Source: Clostridium sp. CAG:221 (GTDB lineage Bacteria > Bacillota > Clostridia > Clostridiales > Clostridiaceae). From it: a stretch of 25,284 nt of DNA. The first letter of the stretch is position 1, and each line of letters starts with the position of its first letter. The notes beneath the pieces are model-generated. The model was not told where the DNA came from, made no database searches, and saw nothing but the letters and a program-made list of their open reading frames with translations. Position numbers and translations under genes: made by a program. This document shows, in pieces, positions 1 to 6,992 of the stretch. The stretch is from contig FR883350.1 in assembly GCA_000435835.1 (NCBI GenBank), positions 1 to 25,284 of the forward strand. The letters run 5' to 3'.

Positions 1-2
1 AT

Positions 3-110
3 ACCGATAAAGCCCTAAAATACGGGATATATCGGCATTTACCAACTTATGAAAAGATAATCAGAAATTTAGTAAGTTTTTTTTTTAAAAAAGTACAAGA
101 TAATTATTAA
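3..110 (+). CDS. C-terminal end of a plus-strand reading frame cut by the window edge
   Basis: From base 3 an open frame runs 35 codons to a TAA at 108-110 and continues off the left edge, so only a possible C-terminus is seen. The translated tail contains YRHLPTYEK and ends in a lysine- and phenylalanine-rich stretch, part of which comes from a run of ten T's. I do not recognise the family. It would be convergent with the DUF1934 gene, and the hairpin at 87-125 would then serve both genes, although its left arm lies inside this frame. The frame is short and AT-rich, so it may be chance. Confidence 0.3.
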   Translation, partial: TDKALKYGIYRHLPTYEKIIRNLVSFFFKKVQDNY

Positions 111-125
111 TTACCTTGTACTTTT
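87..125 (-). terminator. Rho-independent terminator after the DUF1934 gene
   Basis: An 11-bp perfect inverted repeat, AAAAGTACAAG (89-99) and CTTGTACTTTT (115-125), encloses a 15-base loop. On the minus strand it is followed by a run of six T's. It lies just past the stop at 133 and would end the ispE-spoIIR-PP-loop-DUF1934 transcript. A short T tract on the plus side makes it possibly bidirectional. Confidence 0.75.
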
Positions 126-132
126 ATCTTCA

Positions 133-549
133 TTAATTAGCTCTAATTTTAACTTTAAGCTCTGTAGTTATTCCTGGCTGTCCTTCTAATCCTAATACAT
201 ACTTAGTATATATTACTCCACCATCTTCATCCATATCAATATCTAATTCCTTTGTAGATATATTGATATTCATCATACCATATGGAGTATTATATAAAGA
301 AATTACATCTTCACCCTTTTTAAATTCCATTCTTGTACTAGTAGATCCTTCTCTTTCTAAAACCAATACGTCGTCTTTTATAACTAAAGTTGTAGTTGTT
401 CCATCCATACCTGATATTTCTGACTCTTCATACACAGCTTTAAATTCACTTTCTCCTAAATGAAATTTTCCTGGTGTAACTACTTCTATTACTTCATCTT
501 TATCTAAATCTGAAAAACTTCTTATAGATATTACTGCACTCTTTTCCAT
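133..549 (-). CDS. DUF1934 family protein (YwiB-like)
   Basis: A 138-residue soluble protein with no signal peptide or membrane segment. Its content is strongly beta (alternating hydrophobic strands such as TTTTLVIKDDVLVLERE), and it ends in a Gly-rich YVLGLEGQPGITTELKVKI motif, as in the DUF1934/YwiB family, which is predicted to form a lipocalin-like barrel. Its molecular role is unknown. It is the last gene of the minus-strand operon, starting 8 bases after the PP-loop gene stop, with a clear AGGAGG six bases before its ATG. The family call rests on overall pattern and neighbourhood; the length is normal. Nothing looks damaged. Confidence 0.75.
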   Translation of the reverse strand: MEKSAVISIRSFSDLDKDEVIEVVTPGKFHLGESEFKAVYEESEISGMDGTTTTLVIKDDVLVLEREGSTSTRMEFKKGEDVISLYNTPYGMMNINISTKELDIDMDEDGGVIYTKYVLGLEGQPGITTELKVKIRAN

Positions 550-557
550 GTTTCCTC

Positions 558-1547
558 CTATTTTACGTTAACTAAATATTCTTCTAACTCTTTATCTGCC
601 ACTGGAGATACATTCATTTCCTTATTATGCTTTTGGCCATAGAATCCGTATCTTACTTTAACTTCTTCTTCATTCTTTCCTTTACTATATCTTACGGCAA
701 TCCTTGCTGCTAATTCTCTATCTTCAGCAGTACCTTCATTTTCCATAACTACTAAAGCTCCTGAAAAATCAATTGGGTGGAAATTAAGATATGTATCATT
801 GATAAGCTTCTTAATTTCATCTCCCTCTTCTTTTGTTCTAGCTGCTATTATTTTATTATTATCTTTTGTTCTAAAATGTCTACCGTATCTTAACAAACTC
901 AATTCATTTTCATTTGGTGTACTATTAAAACCTAATAAATCTTTTAATCTTAAGGCATACCCTGGCTCAGTAAGTCTACATCCACCTGCTGGTGATGGAT
1001 ATTCTTTTATTCCCCATTCTTCAGCTAAAGCCATTTGAACCTTTCTACTTCTTCCGCTTATTTTCATTAGCTTTTCTCTATCAACTAATCCATTTAGCTC
1101 CATTTCTGTAGGTTGTAAATTCTTTGCACATAAAGGTCTAAGAATTTTGTCCTTAAAGCCAGATTCTTTTTTTACAATATCAAGCGCTTGCCTATTTTGA
1201 GACATTGGTCTTTGATTTAATACTTCTCCTGTAATAATAAAATCTGCTTCATACTTCTCTAAAAGCTCACCTGCATAATTCATCATCATTGAATGACAAT
1301 CTATACATGGATTCATATTTTTTCCTCTACCATGTTTAGGGTTTTTAACTAATTCAAAATGCTCTTTTGAAAAGTCAACTACCACTAAAGGAATATCTAT
1401 TTGTTTAGTCATTTTCTTAGCACTTTCTTCACTGAAAAAATAAGATCTAAAACATATTCCAATTACATCTATTCCTTGTTCCTTTATTAATTTTGCTGCT
1501 AAAATACTATCTAATCCACCTGAAATCATGGCTAATGCTCTAGTCAT
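558..1547 (-). CDS. ThiI/MnmA-like PP-loop ATPase with NFACT-R-like C-terminal domain; probable tRNA thiolation enzyme
   Basis: The N-terminus carries the PP-loop ATP-pyrophosphatase signature SGGLDS (residues 9-14). NPCIDCHS follows (C81, C84), and then PSPAGGC with C190. These three cysteines are in the arrangement that binds sulfur or a [4Fe-4S] cluster in TtuA/NcsA-type tRNA thiolases. The adenylation chemistry is known for the fold; tRNA thiolation here is inferred. From about residue 215, RYGRHFR...KIIAARTKEEGDEI and AARIAVRYSKGK resemble the NFACT-R RNA-binding domain known to be fused to such enzymes. An ATG six bases earlier (1553) touches the GGGGG ribosome site, so the ATG at 1547 is the better start. 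The gene begins about 10 bases after the spoIIR stop. Confidence 0.75.
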   Translation of the reverse strand: MTRALAMISGGLDSILAAKLIKEQGIDVIGICFRSYFFSEESAKKMTKQIDIPLVVVDFSKEHFELVKNPKHGRGKNMNPCIDCHSMMMNYAGELLEKYEADFIITGEVLNQRPMSQNRQALDIVKKESGFKDKILRPLCAKNLQPTEMELNGLVDREKLMKISGRSRKVQMALAEEWGIKEYPSPAGGCRLTEPGYALRLKDLLGFNSTPNENELSLLRYGRHFRTKDNNKIIAARTKEEGDEIKKLINDTYLNFHPIDFSGALVVMENEGTAEDRELAARIAVRYSKGKNEEEVKVRYGFYGQKHNKEMNVSPVADKELEEYLVNVK

Positions 1548-1557
1548 ACTCATCCCC

Positions 1558-2187
1558 CTAATTGTTTTTTAAAATATCTTTTATCACTTCTACTATTTTA
1601 AACTTGCATTCTATATTACTATTATAGCTTCTTTCATGGTTATTACCAATAAGCTCTTTTTCTAATTCCTTTGAATCTACATCACCTTTTGTTTCATCAA
1701 CAAAACATAATGGAGGAAACATTACGCACCACCAGTTATGGCCTTCACCATTTCCAATGATAATTCTAAATGCTTCATAGTTTCCTTGTGGAAATAAATA
1801 ATCTCCATAAACTTTATCAGGGAAGTTTTCATTTGATATCATTGTATTTGCTTCATAATCAAAGCCATTTTCCCTAAGTATATTTACTGCTATATTATTT
1901 ACTTCTTCTATATTATCTTTTAATATATCTCTTGCTTCATCTATACCTGTAGCATCTTTTAATTGAACATTAATATAATCAATAACTTCATCTCTTACCA
2001 ATAACTTAACAGCTTGATCTTCATCAGAATCACTATTTGCAATAACATGAAATCTAATAAGCTTGTCTTTAATTTCATCATAATTTAAAGTAACTAGCTG
2101 TGCATCTATGCATCCTTTATTAGTTGAACCAACTAAAGTGCCTATACAAATTATAAAAACTAAAAATATACTAAAAACTTTTTTCAT
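1558..2187 (-). CDS. spoIIR: Stage II sporulation protein R
   Basis: SpoIIR is made in the forespore under sigma-F and secreted into the intermembrane space. There it activates the SpoIIGA protease, which cleaves pro-sigma-E in the mother cell. The 209-residue protein starts with a hydrophobic export segment (residues 4-20). It then shows the family blocks IRFHVIANSDS, VKLLVRDEV, FPDKVYGDYLFPQGNYEAFRI and GHNWWCVMFPPLCFVD. Its length fits the family. It sits 77 bases after ispE with no terminator between, and the next gene follows closely. No convincing sigma-F promoter could be read upstream. Its ribosome site AGGGGG is part of an imperfect inverted repeat (2197-2232). Confidence 0.93.
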   Translation of the reverse strand: MKKVFSIFLVFIICIGTLVGSTNKGCIDAQLVTLNYDEIKDKLIRFHVIANSDSDEDQAVKLLVRDEVIDYINVQLKDATGIDEARDILKDNIEEVNNIAVNILRENGFDYEANTMISNENFPDKVYGDYLFPQGNYEAFRIIIGNGEGHNWWCVMFPPLCFVDETKGDVDSKELEKELIGNNHERSYNSNIECKFKIVEVIKDILKNN

Positions 2188-2196
2188 ATTTATAAC

Positions 2197-2232
2197 CCCC
2201 TATATGAGTTAAGTATTGACATACTTTAGGGG
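2197..2232 (-). promoter_or_regulatory. Imperfect hairpin overlapping the spoIIR ribosome binding site
   Basis: An inner perfect stem, AAGTAT (2211-2216) and ATACTT (2221-2226), has a 4-base loop. It is extended by an outer pair, CCCCTA/TAGGGG (2197-2202 with 2227-2232), with an 8-base bulge on one side. In the minus-strand RNA the arm near the gene contains the GGGG of the spoIIR ribosome binding site, so folding would partly mask it. Whether it regulates anything is inference. Confidence 0.35.
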
Positions 2233-2264
2233 ATTATTCATATTTATTTATAATTTTTTTATTT

Positions 2265-3107
2265 TTATATTGTTCTTGTTATAAATACATCACTATATTT
2301 CTTTTTCATCTTTTCAAAACATCTTTGTGCCTTTAACATATCATCAAAAAATGCAAAAACTGTTGGTCCGCTTCCACTCATCATTGAATTAATTGCTCCA
2401 CAAGCATTCATTTCTTCTTTTATCTTAATTAATATTTTATGTTTTCTTAATGTAACATTTTCTAATAAATTTTTCATATTACTTGCTACAAAATTCAAAT
2501 CATCATTTTCTATGGCATTGATTATCTCTGCTGTTTTTGGATGTTGTTTAACTTTTTCTAAATTGAAGTTTTTATATACTTCCTTAGTAGAAACACCAAA
2601 TGCAGGCTTAACTAGAACTACTATCTTATCTCTAAATGGTTTAATAGGCGTTATTATCTCTCCTATTCCTTCACATAAGGCTGTTCCTCCATGAATGCAA
2701 TAAGGAATATCTGCCCCTAACTTTAAGCCTAGTTCCATTAATTCTTCTTCAGTTGCATTAACATTAAATAATTTATTCATTACTTTTAATACGGCTGCCG
2801 CATCTGTGCTACCACCTGCAAGACCTGCTGAAACTGGAATATTTTTTTCTATATTTATTTTTACTCCATCAACAATATCATATCTTTCTTTAAAAATTTC
2901 AGCTGCTTTATAGGCTAAATTTCTATTATCTACTGGAACATAGCTTTTATTGCATTCTAAAATTATTCCACATTCTTGTTTCTCAACTTCAATTTCATCA
3001 TATAAATCTATATTTTGCATTATCATGCTCAATAAATGATACCCATCTTCTCTTTTTCCAACTACATCTAAAGATATGTTTACCTTACCGTATGCTTTAA
3101 TTTTCAT
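2265..3107 (-). CDS. ispE: 4-diphosphocytidyl-2-C-methyl-D-erythritol kinase
   Basis: A GHMP-family kinase that phosphorylates the 2-hydroxyl of CDP-methylerythritol in the non-mevalonate isoprenoid pathway. The 280-residue protein shows the N-terminal AYGKVNISLDVVGKREDGYH (catalytic Lys8), the Gly-rich ATP loop PVSAGLAGGSTDAA (94-104), the catalytic aspartate in LGADIPYC (Asp133), and the C-terminal GHMP motif MMSGSGPTVFAFF. A TTG 18 bases upstream is in frame, but it belongs to the ribosome site GAAAGGA, so the ATG at 3107 is the start. It is the first gene of the operon, behind a sigma-A promoter at 3205-3233. Confidence 0.95.
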   Translation of the reverse strand: MKIKAYGKVNISLDVVGKREDGYHLLSMIMQNIDLYDEIEVEKQECGIILECNKSYVPVDNRNLAYKAAEIFKERYDIVDGVKINIEKNIPVSAGLAGGSTDAAAVLKVMNKLFNVNATEEELMELGLKLGADIPYCIHGGTALCEGIGEIITPIKPFRDKIVVLVKPAFGVSTKEVYKNFNLEKVKQHPKTAEIINAIENDDLNFVASNMKNLLENVTLRKHKILIKIKEEMNACGAINSMMSGSGPTVFAFFDDMLKAQRCFEKMKKKYSDVFITRTI

Positions 3108-3204
3108 ATATTCAAATCCTTTCAACGAAAGCCTTTTACTTAATCTGTCATAACCATATATTTAATTCTTGAAACTCAAATATATCTAAAACTTTATAAC
3201 TACT

Positions 3205-3233
3205 ATTATATATAGTATTTTATCTATAGTAAA
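3205..3233 (-). promoter_or_regulatory. Sigma-A promoter of the ispE operon
   Basis: On the minus strand TTTACT (3233-3228) is followed after exactly 17 bases by a perfect TATAAT (3210-3205). Transcription would begin near 3198, about 90 bases before the ispE ATG and past the cphA terminator. Confidence 0.6.
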
Positions 3234-3260
3234 TATATCTTTTATTACCTAAAATTTTTG

Positions 3261-3316
3261 AAAAAAGTGGGTAACATTTATTTTTTTATTTGTTAAGAAT
3301 AATTTAAATGTTACCC
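3261..3316 (-). terminator. Terminator of the cphB-cphA operon
   Basis: A 12-bp perfect stem, GGGTAACATTTA (3269-3280) with its complement at 3305-3316, has a 24-base AT-rich loop. It is followed on the minus strand by six T's (3266-3261). It lies 17 bases past the cphA stop. Confidence 0.8.
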
Positions 3317-3332
3317 GCTATCTATATTTTAT

Positions 3333-5942
3333 TTAATTAATCTTTGTATAACCTTTATAATCTTGTTCTTTTCTAAAATACTCAATAACTTCTAATAAAG
3401 GCTCTCTCTTTTCAAAGAATACAATTACCGTATCTCCGCTCTTTGCTTCCATAAGTGCAGTTCTAAAAGCTTCAACCTCATCTAAGATAACTTTTAAATC
3501 TGCATCTTTATTTACTTGAAGAACACCTTTTTTAATAAGTTCAGCTATTTCACCACTGCTTCTACCTCTTCTGTCTTTATCCTCTTTAATTATTATTTTA
3601 TCTAAAATATTACTACTAAGTTTCCCTATTCTTATAGCATCATTATTACTTCTGTCGCCAGGTATCCCTATAACACCAATAATGCTACCATTTGATAGTT
3701 CTTTAAGAGAAGATAAAACCTTTCTGTATCCTTCAATATTATGACCATAATCTAAAATCGTCTTTACTCCATTGCAGTCATACATATTAAATCTACCTGA
3801 ATTGTATTTTTCGCTTAATTCAAATTTGCTAAGTCCCACTTTTATCATGCTATAATCCACTTGCATTGCTATTAAGCTTGCACAAGCTGACATAACATTT
3901 TCAATGTTAAATTCCAACACACCATTTAAAGTTATTGGTACATCCTCAATCTTTATTATTCTATATTCTCTACCACGGTTATATGCACATACATATCCTT
4001 CACTTAGATAAACACATATATTATCGTTCCTAATTGCTTCTAAAATATACTCATTGTTGCAATCCTTTGAAAAATATATTATTTGTGCCTTTATTCGTGG
4101 AATAATATCCAAACTATATTTATCATCAGCATTTAAAACTACAAATCCATCTTCTTTTACAGCTTCAGCCACTAAAGATTTTACCATACACAAGTCTTCC
4201 ATATCTTCTATGCCATCGCAGCCTAAATGGTCTTCGGTAATATTAGTGATTACAGCTACATCAGCTAAATCATAGGCTAATCCTTTTCTAATAATTCCAC
4301 CTCTAGCAGTTTCTAATACAGCAAACTCAACATCTTTATTTAAAAGTACACAAGTAGCACTATCGGCTCCAGTATCATCTCCATTGTCAATGCATCTACC
4401 GTTTATATAGATACCATCGGTACAGGTCATACCTACACAATATCCCATTCTCATTAGCACACTACTAATAATCCTAGTTGTTGTTGTTTTTCCATTTGTT
4501 CCTGTAACGGATATAACAGGAATATTATGCACATTGTTGTTATAAAGCATACTTACAACTTTTTCGCCTATATTACGTGACTTACCATAAGAAGGATATA
4601 CATGCATTCTTAATCCTGGTGCTGAATTAACTTCTAATATTACTCCATTTTTCTTAATTGATTTTGTAATATCTTTAGTACAAATATCAATACCACATAC
4701 ATCTAAACCAATGGCTTTTGCAGCTCTTACACATATCTCTTTATTTTCATCACTTATAACATCAGTGTAGTCAACAGCTATTCCACCAGTAGATAAGTTA
4801 GCATTTCTTCTTAAAAATACCTTTTGCCCTTTTTCTAATATAGTAGTTAAATGATATCCTTGCTCGTTTAAATAAAGAAAATCTATATCAATTTTAGTAA
4901 GAGGCTTTTCATGATCTCTCCCTCTATTTTCAGCGGAATTAATCTCTTCTACTAACTGTTCTATGTTCTTTAATCCATCACCTATTATGAAAGGAGGAAT
5001 TCTTTTTGATACAGCTACTACCTCATTATTTACAATACAAACTCTAAAGTCGTCACCTTCATGAAATTTTTCTATGATTATATCTTTAAATTGATCTTTT
5101 AAATAGTCATATACTTTTACTAATTCCTTTTTGCTTTTTATATTTACAAAAACTCCCTTCCCCTTGCTACCAAACTGGGGCTTCACTACTACTGGATAAC
5201 CTATTTCATCAGCAACTCTTAATAAATCAATGACATTACTAACTTTTTGTCCTCTTGCCACCGGCAGATTTTGAATATCTAAAATCTGTTTTGTAATTAG
5301 CTTATCACAGGAAATATCCACAGCTACACACCTTGTTTCACTGGTTATTGCTGCTTCAATTCGTCTTCCTTGACTACCATATCCTATTTGATAAAAATCT
5401 CCATTACCAATATCTATAACAGGCATATTGAACTTTTCTGCTCCTTTTATAACTTCTGCCGTACTTGGTCCTATAGATTCTTCATTGATTATTTCTCTTA
5501 TTATGCTTAATCTTATTTTAATATCTATACTTCTTCCCTTAATAAGGCTATTTATTATTTCAATTGCTAATTTAACGATTTCCATTGCCACTTTTTCATA
5601 TTTATATTGAAAAACTATGATGTAGATATCACCACTTTTTTCTCTTGCCTTACCATATGCTAAGTCAATGCCTAAACTATTTTGCAAAGCAATAATAATG
5701 TGCTCACATATATGTGCCAAATATGTTCCTTCATTCAATCTTTTAACAAAACCGCCTTCTTCATCTATGCCACATCTATGGGTATATAATTCTGGAACTA
5801 ATTCTAAAAGCTTTTCATTAAAAGACTCAATATCTCTGCTGGGAATTTCTGAATACCCTTCTAAATCTACTTCTATCTTTATACACTTTTTATGTGAATA
5901 TATATTTCTCCCCTTATAAACTGTGCTACTTATCATTTTCAT
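3333..5942 (-). CDS. cphA: Cyanophycin synthetase
   Basis: Non-ribosomally polymerises aspartate and arginine into cyanophycin, a nitrogen, carbon and energy store, using ATP. The 869 residues match the usual length. In order: an N-terminal domain with HRCGIDEEGGF and GTYLAHICEHI (55-82); an ATP-grasp domain (about 220-470) with KPQFGSKGKGV (254-264) and EVNSAPGLRMH (437-447); then a Mur-ligase-like domain with the P-loop GTNGKTTTTR (481-490) and a C-terminal DYGHNIEGY. Its first 17 bases overlap the end of cphB, and the ribosome site GGAGGA lies inside cphB, so translation is probably coupled. In C. perfringens cyanophycin has been linked to spore assembly, which suits the neighbourhood. Confidence 0.95.
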   Translation of the reverse strand: MKMISSTVYKGRNIYSHKKCIKIEVDLEGYSEIPSRDIESFNEKLLELVPELYTHRCGIDEEGGFVKRLNEGTYLAHICEHIIIALQNSLGIDLAYGKAREKSGDIYIIVFQYKYEKVAMEIVKLAIEIINSLIKGRSIDIKIRLSIIREIINEESIGPSTAEVIKGAEKFNMPVIDIGNGDFYQIGYGSQGRRIEAAITSETRCVAVDISCDKLITKQILDIQNLPVARGQKVSNVIDLLRVADEIGYPVVVKPQFGSKGKGVFVNIKSKKELVKVYDYLKDQFKDIIIEKFHEGDDFRVCIVNNEVVAVSKRIPPFIIGDGLKNIEQLVEEINSAENRGRDHEKPLTKIDIDFLYLNEQGYHLTTILEKGQKVFLRRNANLSTGGIAVDYTDVISDENKEICVRAAKAIGLDVCGIDICTKDITKSIKKNGVILEVNSAPGLRMHVYPSYGKSRNIGEKVVSMLYNNNVHNIPVISVTGTNGKTTTTRIISSVLMRMGYCVGMTCTDGIYINGRCIDNGDDTGADSATCVLLNKDVEFAVLETARGGIIRKGLAYDLADVAVITNITEDHLGCDGIEDMEDLCMVKSLVAEAVKEDGFVVLNADDKYSLDIIPRIKAQIIYFSKDCNNEYILEAIRNDNICVYLSEGYVCAYNRGREYRIIKIEDVPITLNGVLEFNIENVMSACASLIAMQVDYSMIKVGLSKFELSEKYNSGRFNMYDCNGVKTILDYGHNIEGYRKVLSSLKELSNGSIIGVIGIPGDRSNNDAIRIGKLSSNILDKIIIKEDKDRRGRSSGEIAELIKKGVLQVNKDADLKVILDEVEAFRTALMEAKSGDTVIVFFEKREPLLEVIEYFRKEQDYKGYTKIN

Positions 5943-6759
5943 AAAAATTCTTATCCTCCTCTAAAGGCGCCTTTTTAAGTAAGTTAAATTTATTTCCTTC
6001 TTTTAATACATGTAATTTAACATTAAACATGCTTAACACTTCATTACTATATTGCTCAGAAACATTGCTATATTGTATACTACTGCCATCTACAAAATAT
6101 ACTGCTCCTGACCCAACAACTTCAGCTATGCCTTCATCACTGACAATTATTGCTGTATCTTCATCTATACCAATTCCAAGCACTTCTGGATTTTGCGCTA
6201 TTCCGGTCAAAAGCCTTCCTACTCTTCCCCTTTGCGCAAAATGCTGATCTATCATTATATTTTTTACCAACCCTAATCCTGGTGACATTTTCAAAGTGCA
6301 TTTTCTTGGTGATTCATCATCTTTTCCTTCAATTATCATAGTATCACTCATAACTGAAGCTCCTGCTGAAGTTCCTACAATAGATGCTTTGCTCTTACAT
6401 AAATTTTTTATAGCTTCATTAATTGGAGTTCCCCCTAAAATACTAGTTATTCTAAGTTGATCCCCACCTGTAAAAAATAAAATATTACACCGCTTTACTA
6501 AATTTATATTTTCATCTACATAAGCATCAGCCCGACATTTAATATCTAACTTTTCTATATTTTTTACGCCTAAGGATTTAAAAGCCTTTTCATAATTCTT
6601 AAAGCTTTTTTCTGGATATTCTGTAGCTATAGTTGCAATTAAAATCATATCCTTTTCTTTATTAATGTAACTTACTACTTTCTTTAATATTTCCTTATCG
6701 CCAACCTTGTCTTCCGCCCCTCCAATGATAATTAAATTACCAACAACTTTTTCACTCAT
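5926..6759 (-). CDS. cphB: Cyanophycinase
   Basis: A serine exopeptidase of the S51 (peptidase E-like) family that degrades cyanophycin to beta-Asp-Arg dipeptides. Counting from the upstream ATG at 6762, the nucleophile elbow GTSAGA places Ser132, QHFAQRGR gives His174, and DEDT gives Glu201. These are the same positions as the catalytic triad reported for the Synechocystis enzyme. The oxyanion-side motif FTGGDQ is at 97-102. Two ATGs occur in tandem; the ribosome site GAGGTGAT is better spaced for the second (6759). Having synthetase and hydrolase in one overlapping operon implies co-production with turnover controlled elsewhere. No signal peptide is present, so it is cytoplasmic. Confidence 0.95.
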   Translation of the reverse strand: MSEKVVGNLIIIGGAEDKVGDKEILKKVVSYINKEKDMILIATIATEYPEKSFKNYEKAFKSLGVKNIEKLDIKCRADAYVDENINLVKRCNILFFTGGDQLRITSILGGTPINEAIKNLCKSKASIVGTSAGASVMSDTMIIEGKDDESPRKCTLKMSPGLGLVKNIMIDQHFAQRGRVGRLLTGIAQNPEVLGIGIDEDTAIIVSDEGIAEVVGSGAVYFVDGSSIQYSNVSEQYSNEVLSMFNVKLHVLKEGNKFNLLKKAPLEEDKNFYENDK

Positions 6760-6815
6760 CATATCACCTCAAATCGTACGTTTGTTATTTTATCCATAAT
6801 ACCAACTCATTATTC

Positions 6816-6850
6816 AAAAAAAGGTAACCGCAAATGCGATTACCTTTTTT
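6816..6850. terminator. Bidirectional-looking terminator between sipL and cphB
   Basis: An 11-bp stem, AAAAAAGGTAA (6817-6827) and TTACCTTTTTT (6840-6850), is extended inward by CGCA/TGCG around one mismatch. A and T tracts flank it on both sides. It would end the minus-strand sipL transcript after the repeat at 6861-6992. Confidence 0.8.
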
Positions 6851-6860
6851 ATAAACTTAG

Positions 6861-6992
6861 AGAATTATGAATTATGAATGATGAGTTATGAATTGTGGTA
6901 AGAATTTCTACGAAATTCTTTAAAAATATATTTTAGAAACTCCCCTAGGAGTTTCATCCTTAATTCTTCATTCTTCATTCTTAATTCTTCAT
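6861..6992. repeat. Palindromic MITE-like repeat, copy 1
   Basis: About 132 bp. The left arm is built of GAATTATGAATTATGAATGA-type words. The right arm is an imperfect complement built of TTCTTCATTCTTCATTC-type words. Between the arms are two hairpins, AAGAATTTC/GAAATTCTT and GAAACTCC/GGAGTTTC, separated by an AT-rich centre. It lies between the sipL stop codon and the sipL terminator. Copy 2 at 22483-22626 shares nearly the same arms and architecture, and I saw no protein in either. It is probably a non-autonomous mobile repeat. The exact ends are uncertain. Confidence 0.7.

Noticed and set aside
3108..3125. Upstream TTG as the start of ispE
   Set aside because: The TTG is part of the GAAAGGA ribosome binding site for the ATG at 3107, and the protein from the ATG fits the family start.
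5428..5919. Plus-strand reading frames inside cphA
   Set aside because: They are antisense shadows of a well-conserved coding region, with no ribosome sites or recognisable protein features; the same applies to the other plus-strand frames opposite minus-strand genes.
6861..6992. GAAT-rich repeated words as a CRISPR-like or satellite array
   Set aside because: There are no constant-length spacers; the words form inverted arms around hairpins and recur as a unit at 22483-22626.
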